From: Litoditis marina
Lineage: Eukaryota; Nematoda; Chromadorea; Rhabditida; Rhabditidae
Direction of reading: 5' to 3'
Assembly (NCBI GenBank): GCA_964036275.1
Contig: OZ038436.1
Span: 24,464,639 to 24,528,638, forward strand
DNA: 64,000 nt
Below are positions 37,853 to 50,458 of this stretch, piece after piece (position 1 is the stretch's first letter; every line of letters begins with the position of its first letter). The position numbers and the translations under genes are program-made. The notes beneath the pieces were generated by a model, which was not told the origin of the DNA, searched no databases, and was given only the letters and a program-made list of their open reading frames with translations.

Positions 37853-38640
37853 CCAGTACGAATCTGACCACCTTTGAAAGGTTAACTTGATTCAGAAAAC
37901 GAAAATGGGAATGAAAAAGAGAAAAATCATTTGAAATACAAAATAAAACGAATTATAAAAAAAATAAAGCAAATCTCCAAATTTCTAAAAATTACACGAC
38001 AGAGATTAGAAATGAGCTCGGTCCCGTCACGATTGCTTGACTACGGTGCGCCTACATTGACTTTGAATGCACGACACATGATTCTACGTGACAAACATTA
38101 TTATATTCTACGTTCTACATGATATGGTTGGTCGTATGCTCAGAAAGGTTGGCGCTAATTAGCCGGAATTGGCCGCGAATTTTAGAAACTACCGTGACCA
38201 AAAAAATCAAATGTGAGGGTTTTCATCCAAAAAATCATAGTTATCAGCAACCAACGTGGCTAGTATGATAATAAACATTCAAGTTGAAGAGGTACCACTC
38301 CCTTTAGCTCGCTTAAGTCAGCAAAAAAGAGGTATTTACTGTGAATCACGAAAGCACGATTGCAAGCAGTGAATGAGGTCTTTTCGACAATCTCTTACCT
38401 CCAATTGTTCTGATAAACGATTAGAACACCGAATGCATGTCCCTGAAACTTTATTTCACCCATTGAGAGAGATTGGCGCTAGTTGTTCAGAGTTAGTCAC
38501 GAAGTGGCCATTCGAAAATCGTAATTTGACGTTACGATCAGAGATTCTGTTTTCGAGGGTTGACATCGCTTATAACAATGAAATACTTCAAATTCAAGTA
38601 TAACACATGTTAATTCGTTCTGTTAAACAAGTAAGAAAGA
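36724..38640 (+). repeat. 9.9-kb tandem unit, copy 5 (truncated)
   Basis: Homology to the unit stops after GTAAGAAAGATG at 38641, where unrelated AT-rich sequence begins. It retains only the first 1.9 kb. Confidence 0.9.
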
Positions 38641-40467
38641 TGTTCAATTCCTCTCTTCGTTGATTGATCGATTTCAGGATTTCTTTGGCGAAAGACTAAC
38701 TGTATGATACTTTAGAGAGAAAATTTTATACAGAAAAACGACTTGAACGTGTGTCGTAGAGGATTTTTACACCTGGAAGACTACAATCTATTATAGAATA
38801 GCGAAGCAATTTTCAAATCTACGGATATGTGACTGACTTTCTAGTGCTTGAAAACATATGAACCTAAATAGTCGATTAATACTGGGGTATCTCTGAAGTA
38901 TTTACGAGATTCTTCCATTCTTTAAAACCATACCGGAGGAACATACATCTCTGTCAATAAGAAGAAGAACCTTACATTACGAGATCACCTGTTGTGACCT
39001 CTCCACTCCGGTAATTTGGTGATGGAAGTAACGTTTGTATTTATGAAGTAAGGGATTGTTCTTATGCATTTGAATTTTCTCATGTCTTCTATGCGACGTA
39101 TCAACTGGTTTGCAAATAAGGAAGTTGTGATTTTCCTATGTTTTGAGTTTTCAAAGTAGTTTAAGACACTCTCAAAGAATGTCATCGAATCATACTTTCA
39201 AGCACATGTATCACCATGTTTTCCCTGCTGTGTTCCTTGAAAACAAAACGCTCTTACCATAAGTTTTGAGGATGAAATTATCGAAAGTTCTCCAGCACGC
39301 TTTCTCTAGTGGATAGATATATCGGTGTCCCAAGTAACTCTCAAAGGGTTTCCGATGAAGGTTACTAGATTCATGGTATCTACTGAGCGTTCATAGAAAA
39401 AGGTAGATTTTAAGACATTTCTGCAACTCATCTGAGGATTGTGGGGAGCCTAGTGGTTTTCCTAATACATACTCTTGTCTCTAGAAAATGCTTTCTGGTT
39501 TTTTCCACACGGTTTGAAAGAATATAGAAAAGTTGAAGGTTTTTTGATACTTTCGGAAAATGACTACCTTATACATTGAAAATGGTCATACATGGTGCAA
39601 AAAAAAGGATTATAGGGAATTTTCAGTCTACGAATGTGTATTATTACTTTTCAAGCGTATCTCATGGCCTTACACATACAAATTTGTCCTTATATGAGAG
39701 CCTAAAGAACGAATTATAGCGATTTCATGGTGTACAAAAGGATAATATCACTTTTTTGAGAAATACTCCATGGAATTACACATCAAAAGTACACATATAT
39801 GGGGCGAAAGAAACGAATTATAATTATTTTTTGGGATGTGAGAGTGTATTATTACCTTCTGAAAGTGCTCGATAGCTTTGAGAAAGTGCTCAATAGCTTC
39901 GAGAAAGTGCATTCTTACTATTGGGAAGTGAATTTTCACTTTTAGAGCATACATTGGCACGATATTCATTGAGAAATGAGCTATTCGTACTATTATTAGA
40001 AAGATCAGAGTGGAGATGTGCAGTTTTTGTGTATATAAACTAATTTATAAATCTGTCAAAGTCATCTTATTTCTAAAATTTTACATTCGAAAGTTTGCGT
40101 ACAGAGAAAAATCTAGGCACTCTTCCGTTGGTAGTGTGGAAAGAATTTTTACCTCACATATTGCAATGACCAAAATAGGAATTAGATAATTATAGTAAAT
40201 TTCTGGTCTGTAAAAGTGTTTTCTGACCCGTGGAAAATAGTCGATAGCTCTAGGAAAATGCATTTTAGGTTTCGGAAATTGTATTTTGAGTCTTTAGGCA
40301 TGCATTGAAACGCTTCTGATATAAGATTATACAGTTTAGAATGCTTCCGTTATTACCTTTAATGCATTCATGTGATGGAATTGAACGCAGTTGAAATAAT
40401 ACATCAATAGAACTCGTCAAAGCTGTTTGATAATTTAAATATATTAATCTGTTTTGAGCGGTCGGTT
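38641..40467. other. AT-rich stretch without a convincing gene
   Basis: I see no splice-supported coding model. A short tandem motif (GAAAGTGCTCGATAGCTTTGA-like, about 39860-39912) and one copy of the dispersed GGTCAC/GTGACC motif (38975-39012) are present. Confidence 0.6.
38975..39012 (-). repeat. Dispersed GGTCAC-GTGACC motif, copy A (diverged)
   Basis: On the plus strand it reads ...TACGAGATCACCTGTTGTGACCTCTCC.... It is related to copies at 40952 and 42402. Confidence 0.5.
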
Positions 40468-40767
40468 ATGCATTCTCTCTGTCCTACTCATTGTACCATA
40501 TGTGACAAGTTTTTCTCATCCAAACAGAGAAGACTATCCCACATAAACCCACATCATTCCGAAATAGAAGTCCCTTCTTCGAATCTCTCTCCCAAAGACT
40601 TTATCACTCGCTTTAAGAACCATCCGTCTTATCTTGAACGTATGAAAACCGATGTCTCTAGTATCGTGAACACTCACATTTCGAAGACGGAAGGAAAAAG
40701 ATGTCAAAACTCAAACGATTGCTACTACACCGGAAAGGAAAGATGTGCCTTCAACTGTACTGGATGA
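40468..40767 (+). CDS. C2H2 zinc-finger protein or exon (99 codons)
   Basis: An ATG-started ORF with a C2H2 finger at residues 8-29: Cys-X2-Cys, 12 residues, His-X3-His, with the finger-typical Lys-Phe-Phe. The remainder is polar, with a Cys-rich C-terminal tail (four Cys in the last 22 residues). C2H2 fingers bind nucleic acid or protein. A single finger and short length suggest a small gene or one exon of a larger one. No clear promoter is seen. Confidence 0.5.
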   Translation: MHSLCPTHCTICDKFFSSKQRRLSHINPHHSEIEVPSSNLSPKDFITRFKNHPSYLERMKTDVSSIVNTHISKTEGKRCQNSNDCYYTGKERCAFNCTG

Positions 40768-42011
40768 TCTTCCTGAGAAAAAAAACTAAAATCGATGTTA
40801 CTTCATCTGAGAAGAATACTATTTTTGATACCAAATTCGTAACTTATGTATACTATTCCAAATAAATATCCTAGATATGGCTTGTTTTTTTGGGCAATTG
40901 AAAACACTGTGATTGATAGTTTGAGCAGTAAAAGAGAATGAATGAAAAACGGACACTACGGGGTCACTTGTTGTGACCGCTCCGTTACCGAACGTTTGTG
41001 TGTTGTAAATTGAAGTTGAGCGTTTGTAAGTATTGCGTATTTTATATGAAAACCATTGAACTATAGTGTTAGAATAAATATTTCTTGTTAAAATCAGTAT
41101 ATCTTCATTACGTTTCGTAATTATGCGAAAATCAATCATAGTGGGGGTTTCAATAACATTTCGTGAAGAGATTGCTGGATAGTTAGAGATTTTTTCCAGA
41201 ACGAGAATTAGGAGAGTATGGAGAGAGTAGAGGATCGGAGAGATTCCTGACAGGCATGAAATATTTAGAGATCTAGGACCAATTTCGATGCTTTCGCTAA
41301 AAATATGTAATCATCACAATACATATTCAATAAATACATATGAGGTAATTTACAATATACTGAGTCGTATCACCGTTTGTTCCTATCTGGCTTCAAGATC
41401 TTTTGCTGTTCTTCGGTGTAGAGCTCTTCTATATTGAATCTTTAATGATTGACTTTAGCGCGTTATTCCATTGATCTATGGGCGTTATACACATGTTTCT
41501 ATATTTTCATATTGAACTCTGTGTGATGTCCTTGGCAGAAGCCAACTTTTATGCCTTTCTAGGCATTTTACACTCTTCTCTAGTGAACTCTCCTAAAGTA
41601 GGGCAGGATGGAAAGCTAGTTTAGAACCCCGGAGTATTTAAATCTAGCGTTGCGCGCGCCAAAACAGACTAAAACATGTGAACCGTATGCAAAATAGGTT
41701 GATTAGTTTGCATGAATAATAGTATTTATGAGTTTCTCTCGAGCAGCTCTTTCACATTTACTTTCCTTTCTGTCCCCTTTAACTGGGGTTCCATAGAGTG
41801 GCGGTAGATAAAAACAAGACATATTCAGGGAAAAGACAGTACGTACTTTCTGCCACACAATGGCAAATTTCGACTTTTTTGGAGTGTGATTTTCAATTTA
41901 AAAGAGGAGTCTACCACACTTTTGAGTTACTAAGCCCCCCGATCTCGCGGTAAATTATTTTTGAAATCACGGTGTGAGATGTAAAGACATTTCTAACATT
42001 GCAAAAATAAG
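40768..42011. other. AT-rich stretch, no convincing gene
   Basis: A 106-codon minus-strand ORF (40819-41139) overlaps the dispersed motif at 40952 and has no protein-like features, so I do not call it. Nothing else is recognisable. Confidence 0.55.
40952..40994 (-). repeat. Dispersed GGTCAC-GTGACC motif, copy B
   Basis: Plus strand: ACACTACGGGGTCACTTGTT followed by GTGACCGCTCCGTTACCGAAC. GGTCAC and GTGACC form an inverted repeat around a 5-base spacer. Confidence 0.6.
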
Positions 42012-42401
42012 GTGCGTATAACTACGACTGAAACCCAAAAATTAATGGCAGCGAGTACACAGACATGCATTCACGACGTTTTCGTGGGTCTATGGCTGAT
42101 ACATCTTGCTTTCACGAGCTTGCAGGCGCAACAATCAGTGTCTGTTGAAACTTCCCAAGAATGTTTCGCAAAACTGTGTGATCGATACGCGTACAACTAA
42201 ATAAGATCGTGGCAGTTCGCCCAAGGTGAACTGATATTAAGAATGTGCAGAGATAATGATACCTGAGCGTCACGTCTGTTTATTTACGTTTATAGTCACG
42301 TACACTCTCATGCCCAAAACTTAGTCGAGAAGGCTAAATCGAAAAATTAAGGTTGCCGACCTCTCTTCATGGTTCTGACTCACATGGCAAAATAATGTGA
42401 A

Positions 42402-42447
42402 AACGTACACTACGAGGGCACTTGGTGTGACCTCTCCATTCCCGAAT
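42402..42447 (-). repeat. Dispersed GGTCAC-GTGACC motif, copy C (diverged)
   Basis: Plus strand: ACACTACGAGGGCACTTGGT followed by GTGACCTCTCCATTCCCGAA. The flanks align with copy B. Confidence 0.6.
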
Positions 42448-42791
42448 GGTTTGATGTTGGTATTAAACTTATATAAGCTTGTGTTTTTTTGTGATGTAGA
42501 GATACTGTTTTTGAATTGATAAAAGCTCATAGTTACTGTCTTTCATGATTTCTTAAATTGATAAATATCGTGCTATCGTGCTCGATAACTCAAACGATGC
42601 AATGGTTATTGACGTGCGCTCATTAAAATAGAACGACAGGAGTTTTCACTAAGTTTTCACTAATTATGATTGAATGTGGTATTATTTTTGCGCGAGATAT
42701 TAGTTTCATCAAGTGTAGTCGTAGTTCTGTGTATGTATCAAAAACAGAACAGAGGTAAAATATTTATTAAAGACATAACAACTCTTCAGTA

Positions 42792-43354
42792 TCACCCTTG
42801 TATGTGAAAAGTATCGTGGCAGTTCGGAGAGAATACAAGTTCCAGTGCATTCCTTGCGACGACAGTGATGGCAAACTTTTGAGCATTTATGACGTTGCTA
42901 GCTGACATACCGTTTGAGACGTCCTCGACACGTTTTCTTGACAAAAGTCCCCGTTCTGAACGTAGATACACCGAATTTATTGTTGAAACAGGCAATAGCC
43001 AGTTTTTGGAAGCATTGGTGTTGTATTCCCATGTTAGTGAATACTTCTTAGCAGCTGGAAAGCGTTGGTACAGTTGAACATAGTATTGGAAATGGTGATG
43101 ACGAAGCCTTTGCGCAATTGACTTGGGAGCGTCCAGGCCATAGCGTTCTCGCGACTAAGAAATACCACATGCACCGAGATCTTCTGAACTGAACGCTGCA
43201 AATATCCATCTGACTTGAAACGATCAATCCTTTCACGCATCCACTCTATTTTAGATGGTTGAGTCTCGACACGTAGATCAGCATGATACATTTTCATAGT
43301 AACAGCGTAGAGAAGCGACTCAATTCTCAACTCCGACTCGAAGAAAGACGCCAT
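42792..43354 (-). CDS. Hypothetical gene fragment, two overlapping frames
   Basis: An ATG at 43354 opens a 106-codon ORF to 43034 with balanced, globular-looking composition. A second frame, open from about 43075 down to 42792, continues protein-like sequence on the same strand. A CTTTCCAG acceptor lies at about 43052 between them. Either an intron I cannot place or a frameshift separates the halves. No family is recognised. Confidence 0.35.
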
Positions 43355-43359
43355 AACTT

Positions 43360-44666
43360 GGTGATGAAGATGTGTTAAATGACTCTTGGCCTATTTATGA
43401 GCTGTTCATTTCGTAAGTAAAGATATGACCAATCACAGGTCTTGGCCACGCACCCTTCGAACCCTTATGGTATTTTCGTAAATGGAATGAGCTTTCATCA
43501 ACCCAGTCCAAGGTCCCGCCCTCTTTGCAACATTTCGAGAATTAGAACTACCAAATTTGTGATTTCGTGTCTACTGTTGAACATAACACATTATGATATT
43601 CACTAGCGAACACGTTTTGAATGACCGCCGGAAATTTGTCTCTCTTGTCCCGAAGCTGTCTCACGAATACTCGAAGATTCGAAGGGGAAAAAAAAGGATG
43701 CCAATTTTTGACTCACATGCAAAAATGGACTGTTGTTTCATATAAAAAAAGGAACAGTTAGTTGGTGAAGACCGAAGCGGAAGTGGAAAAAAGTTGAGTG
43801 ACAAGATCATACATTAAGGTCAGCCACAGAAACGGATTGTGATTTCAATTCATTTTGCAGACAGAAGAGCAACCAGTGAAAGGAGTCAAACTTAGTTTCG
43901 TTAAATATGAGCTTTGACAACAGTCTTATTGATTTCGATTTTGATGGTTTCGAAAACACACGTGAAGCTTAAGCGGAATGAAGTAAGGCTTTGAAAACAC
44001 TTTCGAACAATTCACAGCTTTCGATGAACTTTTTCCGAAATTATCCATTTTCGAAGGATAGACATTGGGCAATATTTGGTGACATTTCTTTCGATTACAT
44101 TAGGTGACTTGATTAAGTGACTTGACTTTTGAACTTTCGAATTTTTTTCTGGGGACCACACTGGTTCCTTCCCCTATTCGGGGACCATCCTGGGTGACTA
44201 ATCCGGGGGGCTTTTCGAGGGCTCCCCTGACCAATCTGGGTGATATCGCGGCGGGCTAGGAACCATTTCAGGCCTGAACAATCTGGGGACATAACGTGAG
44301 AAAAACTTACCTGTAAACGGATTACGAAACTGTTAGATGCCTGATACTGTCAACCTGTATTAGATACGTATGTGTACATTTTTCGGTTCAATTACCCAAG
44401 TTTGAGGTGAAAACTATGAAATTTTCGAAAAAAAAAGTAGAAAAAAGTCTTCAGAAAATATTTCGTATTATAAGAAAAAATAGAAAATATTTCGCAATAT
44501 TTTCGAAATTTCGAAAGTGATTGTGGCTAACCGAGGGCCAGCTGATCTAATTGGAAGCATGGCTATACGGGGCCAGTGGCTAGCTGGGGGACATTTTGGG
44601 GTCTAAGAGTGTCTCTGAGGAATTGGACAACTGGGGGACGTTGGACTGGGGAGATACATACACTAC
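43360..44666. other. No convincing gene; degenerate GGGGAC-rich repeats
   Basis: An ATG-started 21-codon acidic ORF at 43907-43972 is too short to call. From about 44150 the sequence repeats CTGGGGGAC-like words at irregular spacing, leading into the 1.2-kb array. Confidence 0.5.
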
Positions 44667-44832
44667 TCATATCCCCGATCTATTTTATGCATATTTTTCA
44701 CGACAATCTCAAAGGCTTTTCCGAATTCATAGTTCCAGGGAAAGAATTAAAATTCGGTCCACATTTGAGGACTACAATGGAGAATTAAAAGCTGAATATT
44801 TATCTAAACTATGAATAACCTAACATTTCCAT

Positions 44833-45811
44833 TAGGGTTGTTAAACTCGAACTCGAAACTCGACTCGACTCGAAAAAACTCGAAAATTTTCGAGTTGAGT
44901 CGAACTCGAAACTCGAAAACTCGAAATTTCTCAAAACTCGAAAACTCGAAAACTCAAAAACTCGAAATTTTCCAAAAACGCGACAACTCGAAAACTCGAA
45001 AACTCGAAATTTCCCAAAACTCAAAAACTCGAAAACTCGAAAACTCGAAATTTCCCAAAACTCGAAAACTCGAAAACTCGAAAACTCGAAATTTTGAACG
45101 CGAAAACTCGAAAATCAAAATTTCGGACTCGAAAAATTTCTATTTTGGGTCCAAAAACACTCAAAACTCGACTCGACTCGAAAAAACTCGAAAATTTTCG
45201 AGTTGAGTCGAACTCGAAACTCGAAAACTCGAAATTTCCCAAAACTCAAAAACTCGAAAACTCGAAAACTCGAAAATTCCCAAAACTCAAAAACTCGAAA
45301 ACTCGAAAACTCGAAATTTCCCAAAACTCGAAAACTCGATAACTCGAAAACTCGAAATTTCCCAAAACTCGAAAACTCGAAAACTCGAAAACTCGAAATT
45401 TCCCAAAACTCGAAAACTCGAAAACTCGAAAACTCGAAATTTTGAACGCGAAAACTCGAAAATCAAAATTTCGGACTCGAAAAATTTCTATTTTGGGTCC
45501 AAAAACACTCAAAACTCGACTCGACTCGAAAAAACTCGAAAATTTTCGAGTTGAGTCGAACTCGAAACTCGAAAACTCGAAATTTCCCAAAACTCAAAAA
45601 CTCGAAAACTCGAAAACTCGAAATTTCCCAAAACTCAAAAACTCGAAAACTCGAAAACTCGAAATTTCCCAAAACTCGAAAACTCGATAACTCGAAAACT
45701 CGAAATTTCCCAAAACTCGAAAACTCGAAAACTCGAAAACTCGAAATTTCCCAAAACTCGAAAACTCGAAAACTCGAAAACTCGAAATTTTGAACTCGAT
45801 TAACAACCCTA
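44833..45811. mobile_element. hAT-like non-autonomous element filled with CTCGAAAA minisatellite
   Basis: The 979-bp element has terminal inverted repeats TAGGGTTGTTAA / TTAACAACCCTA. It is flanked by an 8-bp direct duplication, ATTTCCAT (44825-44832 and 45812-45819). The other 1.2-kb units carry a single ATTTCCAT at this site, which confirms the insertion. An 8-bp duplication and such ends are typical of hAT transposons. The interior is almost wholly ACTCGAAA/CTCGAAAA repeats with a higher-order period of 348 bp (repeat landmark at 45096 and 45444). No transposase. Confidence 0.82.
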
Positions 45812-45884
45812 ATTTCCATATACAAAAGATAACCGCGCGCTCTTCCCCCCCCCCCCCCCGGAACAAGCATTCCGGCTCGGAGGT

Positions 45885-45950
45885 GTCCGGTGGCCTAGTG
45901 GATAGTGCTGCCGCCTCCCGTGCCGGAGGAGGGAGGTTCGAATACCTATA
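45885..45950 (+). ncRNA. tRNA-like sequence (tRNA-derived repeat), R1
   Basis: It has a good A box (TGGCCTAGTGG) and B-box-like GGTTCGAATAC at normal spacing. A CCTCC/GGAGG stem closes a 6-base loop in the anticodon position. The acceptor stem does not pair cleanly. This suggests a tRNA-derived SINE head or tRNA pseudogene with intact internal RNA polymerase III promoter boxes. Confidence 0.5.
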
Positions 45951-46859
45951 AGTTTTTGCTTTTTGCAATCTGGAATTGTTTTCAAATTTGCTTCTTTTTT
46001 GAGCCGTGTGCATGCACAATCACGTGCCGGTTGCGAAATGCTTGTCATTTTAGTGTTTTGATCCTCTAAAGCTGAGATATGGGCGAGAAACAGCAATTCT
46101 ACAGGGCTATAGCTGGGGATGGAGAGAAGTTGGTGACTTGTACAGCGTTTAACTCACGGAAAACTGTATTCTCGACTGGCAGATCAAAAGATAGCATAAT
46201 ATAATTAACAATTGTTCGATTTATGGGCGATGAAAGACCCTTACAACTGCTATTTTTGGGCCTTTTGTCCGAACTCACGTGGAAACCACGTGAACTGCTG
46301 ACTGAGAAACTGTATCTCTACATTCGGCTGTGTGCGAAGAATAGTGTTTTTTAAGAGATCCCCGATCTATTGTATGCACCCTTATCCCGCCAATCTCAAA
46401 GACTTTTTGATTCAAAAACTTGTTCCCTGTTCGTTCAATTCTTAACTTTTATATTCATTATCGGAGGAAAAACTGAGTTATTTCCAAACATTTCAAGGAT
46501 TACAGTTTCTTCACGAATGGTGGATCTCCAAAAGGTTATCTTTTTCTGCTCAAAGTTATACCAAACTGTGATATATCAAGTTTTGCAAGTAACTACTGAG
46601 CCGAGCTGATGTCTATATCAGAGGGAGAATTCATTTGGGAAGAAATCTCAGCCGTACGGCTGAGATTTCACGTTCTACGTCAGAAGAAGAACTCATTTGG
46701 AAAGAATTTCCCCCGTATCGGTGCGATTCCATGAGTTTCTACGAGAACTCATGTGGGAAGAAACTCAAGCGAGAAGCCTGAGAAAATAAAAAAAGACAAT
46801 ACATTTGAATGAACACAATAAACTGTATCTCTACTTTATCCAAAAAATGTTTTTTGAAC

Positions 46860-48041
46860 ATATCCCCGATCTATTTTATGCATCTTTATCACGACAATCT
46901 CAAAGGCTTTTCCGAATTCATAGTTCCAGGGAAAAAATTAAAATTCGGTCCACATTTGAGGACTACAATGGAAAATTAAAAGCTGAATATTTATCTCAAC
47001 TATGAATAACCTAACATTTCCATATACAAAAGATAACCGCGCGCTCTTCCCCCCGGAACAAGCATTCCGGCTCGGAGGTGTCCGGTGGCCTAGTGGATAG
47101 TGCTGCCGCCTGCCGTGCCGGAGGGGGGAGGTTCGAATACCTATAAGTTTTTGCTTTTTGCAATCTTGAATTGTTTTCAAATTTGCTTCTTCTTTGAGCC
47201 GTGTGCATGCACAATCACGTGCCCGTTGCGAAATGCTTGTCATTTTAGTGTTTTGATCCTCTAAAGCTGAGATATGGGCGAGAAACAGCAATTCTACAGG
47301 GCTATAGCTGGGGATGGAGAGAAGTTGGTGACTTGTACAGCGTTTAACTCAGGAAAACTGTATTCTCGACTGGCAGATCAAAAGATAGCATAATATAGTT
47401 AACAATTGTTCGATTTATGGGCGATGAAAGACCCTTACAACTGCTATTTTTGGGCCTTTTGTCCGAACTCACGTAGAAACCACGTGAACTGCTGACTGAG
47501 AAACTGTATCTCTACATTCTGCTGTGAATAGTTTTTTTAAAAGACCCCCAATCTATTGTATGCACCCTTATCCCGCCAATCTCAAAGACTTTTTGATTCA
47601 AAAACTTGTTCCCTGTTCGTTCAATTCTTAACTTTTATATTCATTATCGAAGGAAAAACTGAGTTATTTCCAAACATTTCAAGGATTACAGTTTCTTCAC
47701 GAATGGTGGATCTCCAAAAGGTTATCTTTTTCTGCTCAAAATTATACCAAACTGTGATATATCAAGTTTCGCAAGTAACTACTGAGCCCGGCTGATGTCT
47801 ATATCAGAGGGAGATTTCATTTGGGAAGAAATCTCAGCCGTACGGCTGAGATTTCACGTTCTACGTCAGAAGAAGAACTCATTTGGAAAGAATTTCCCCC
47901 GTATCGGTGCGATTCCATGAGTTTCTACGAGAACTCATGTGGGAAGAAACTCAACCGAAAAGCCTGAGAAAATAAAAAAAGACTACATTTGAATGTACAC
48001 AATATACTGTATTACTACTGTATCCAAAAAATGTTTTTTGA
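46860..48041 (+). repeat. 1.2-kb tandem unit R2
   Basis: 1182 bp; closest to the consensus apart from a short poly-C tract (6 C) and small deletions. Confidence 0.88.
47080..47145 (+). ncRNA. tRNA-like sequence, R2
   Basis: Same A and B boxes as R1, with a few base changes in the anticodon-arm region. Confidence 0.48.
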
Positions 48042-49249
48042 ACATATCCCCGTTCTATTTTATGCATATTTTTCACGACAATCTCAAAGGCTTTTTCGAA
48101 TTCATAGTTCCAGGGAAAGAATTAAAATTCGGTCCACATTTGAGGACTACAATGGAGAATTAAATGCAGAATATTTATCTAAACTATGAATAACCTAACA
48201 TTTCCATATACAAAAGATAACCGCGCGCTCTCCCCCCCCCCCCCCCCGGAACAAGCATTCCGGCTCGGAGGTGTCCGGTGGCCTAGTGGATAGTGCTGCC
48301 GCCTCCCGTGCCGGAGGGGGGAGGTTCGAATACCTATAAGTTTTTGCTTTTTGCAATCTGGAATTGTTTTCGAATTTGCTTCTTTTTTGAGCCGTGTGCA
48401 TGCACAATCACGTGCCGGTTGCGAAATGCTTGTCATTTTAGTGTTTTGATCCTCTAAAGCTGAGATATGGGCGAGAAACAGCAATTCTACAGGGCTATAG
48501 CTGGGGATGGAGAGAAGTTGGTGACTTGTACAGCGTTTAACTCACGGAAAACTGTATTCTCGACTGGCAGATCAAAAGACAGCATAATATAGTTAACAAT
48601 TGTTCGATTTATGGGCGATGAAAGACCCTTACAACTGCTATTTTTGGGCCTTCAGTCCGAACTCACGTGGAAACCACGTGAACTGCTGACTGAGAAACTG
48701 TATCTCTACATTCTGCTGTGTGCGAAGAATAGTTTTTTTAAGAGACTTTTTTTCAAGATCTATTGTATGCACCCTTATCCCGCCAATCTCAAAGACTTTT
48801 TGATTCAAAAACTTGTTCCCTGTTCGTTCAATTCTTAACTTTTATATTCATTATCGGAGGAAAAACTGAGTTATTTCCAAACATTTCAAGGATTACAGTT
48901 TCTTCACGAATGGTGGATCTCCAAAAGGTTATCTTTTTCTGCTCAAAATTATACCAAACTGTGATATATCAAGTTTTGCGAGTAACTACTGAGCCGAGCT
49001 GATGTCTATATCAGAGGGAGAATTCATTTGGGAAGAAATCTCAGCCGTACGGCTGAGATTTCACGTTCTACGTCAGAAGAAGAACTCATTTGGAAAGAAT
49101 TTCCCCCGTATCGGTGCGATTCCATGAGTTTCTACGAGAACTCATGTGGGAAGAAACTCAACCGAAAAGTCTGAGAAAATAAAAAAGACTACATTTGAAT
49201 GTACACAATATACTGTATTACTACTGTATCCAAAAAATGTTTTTTGAAC
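48042..49249 (+). repeat. 1.2-kb tandem unit R3
   Basis: 1208 bp; poly-C tract of 16. Confidence 0.88.
48273..48338 (+). ncRNA. tRNA-like sequence, R3
   Basis: As in R1, with one G/A difference in the variable region. Confidence 0.48.
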
Positions 49250-50458
49250 ATATCCCCGATCTATTTTATGCATATTTTTCACGACAATCTCAAAGGCTTT
49301 TCCGAATTCATAGTTCCAGGGAAAGAATTAAAATTCGGTCCACATTTGAGGACTACAATGGAGAATTAAAAGCTGAATATTTATCTAAACTATGAATAAC
49401 CTAACATTTCCATATACAAAAGATAACCGCGCGCTCTTCCCCCCCCCCCCCCCCCCCCCCCGGAACAAGCATTCCGGCTCGGAGGTGTCCGGTGGCCTAG
49501 TGGATAGTGCTGCCGCCTCCCGTGCCGGAGGAGGGAGGTTCGAATACCTATAAGTTTTTGCTTTTTGCAATCTGGAATTGTTTTCAAATTTGCTTCTTTT
49601 TTGAGCCGTGTGCATGCACAATCACGTGCCGGTTGCGAAATGCTTGTCATTTTAGTGTTTTGATCCTCTAAAGCTGAGATATGGGCGAGAAACAGCAATT
49701 CTACAGGGCTATAGCTGGGGATGGAGAGAAGTTGGTGACTTGTACAGCGTTTAACTCACGGAAAACTGTATTCTCGACTGGCAGATCAAAAGATAGCATA
49801 ATATAATTAACAATTGTTCGATTTATGGGCGATGAAAGACCCTTACAACTGCTATTTTTGGGCCTTTTGTCCGAACTCACGTGGAAACCACGTGAACTGC
49901 TGACTGAGAAACTGTATCTCTACATTCGGCTGTGTGCGAAGAATAGTGTTTTTTAAGAGATCCCCGATCTATTGTATGCACCCTTATCCCGCCAATCTCA
50001 AAGACTTTTTGATTCAAAAACTTGTTCCCTGTTCGTTCAATTCTTAACTTTTATATTCATTATCGGAGGAAAAACTGAGTTATTTCCAAACATTTCAAGG
50101 ATTACAGTTTCTTCACGAATGGTGGATCTCCAAAAGGTTATTATTTTCTGCTCAAAATTATACCAAACTGTGATATATCAAGTTTTGCAAGTAACTACTG
50201 AGCCGAGCTGATGTCTTTATCAAAAGAAGAATTCATTTGGGAAGAAATCTCAGCCGTACGGCTGAGATTTCACGTTCTACGTCAGAAGAAGAACTCATTT
50301 GGAAAGAATTTCCCCCGTATCGGTGCGATTCCATGAGTTTCTACGAGAACTCATGTGGGAAGAAACTCAACCAAAAAGCCTGAGAAAATAAAAAAGACTA
50401 CATTTGAACGTACACAATATACTGTATTACTACTGTATCCAAAAAAATGTTTTTTGAA
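49250..50458 (+). repeat. 1.2-kb tandem unit R4
   Basis: 1209 bp; longest poly-C tract (23). Confidence 0.88.
49487..49552 (+). ncRNA. tRNA-like sequence, R4
   Basis: Identical to R1 over the tRNA-like core. Confidence 0.48.

Larger units (their letters stand above)
44667..46859 (+). repeat. 1.2-kb tandem unit R1 (interrupted by a hAT-like element)
   Basis: The unit begins CATATCCCCGATCTATTTTATGC. Without the inserted element (44833-45811) and one 8-bp target duplication it is about 1206 bp and matches R2-R4 closely. Units contain a variable poly-C tract (15 C here), a tRNA-like sequence, the palindrome CTCAGCCGTACGGCTGAG and CACGTGGAAACCACGTG. ORFs of up to about 100 codons occur, but none looks protein-like. 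Confidence 0.88.

Noticed and set aside
44833..45811. CRISPR-like regular repeats
   Set aside because: No unique spacers, eukaryotic context, and the repeats lie between transposon ends.
44811..45870. Many overlapping Arg/Lys/Ser or Phe/Ser-rich ORFs
   Set aside because: They are translations of the CTCGAAAA minisatellite inside the hAT-like element, and run out of it into tRNA-like DNA.
46370..50211. 79-codon ORF repeated in each 1.2-kb unit
   Set aside because: Conserved only because the units are near identical; composition is not protein-like and starts are weak.
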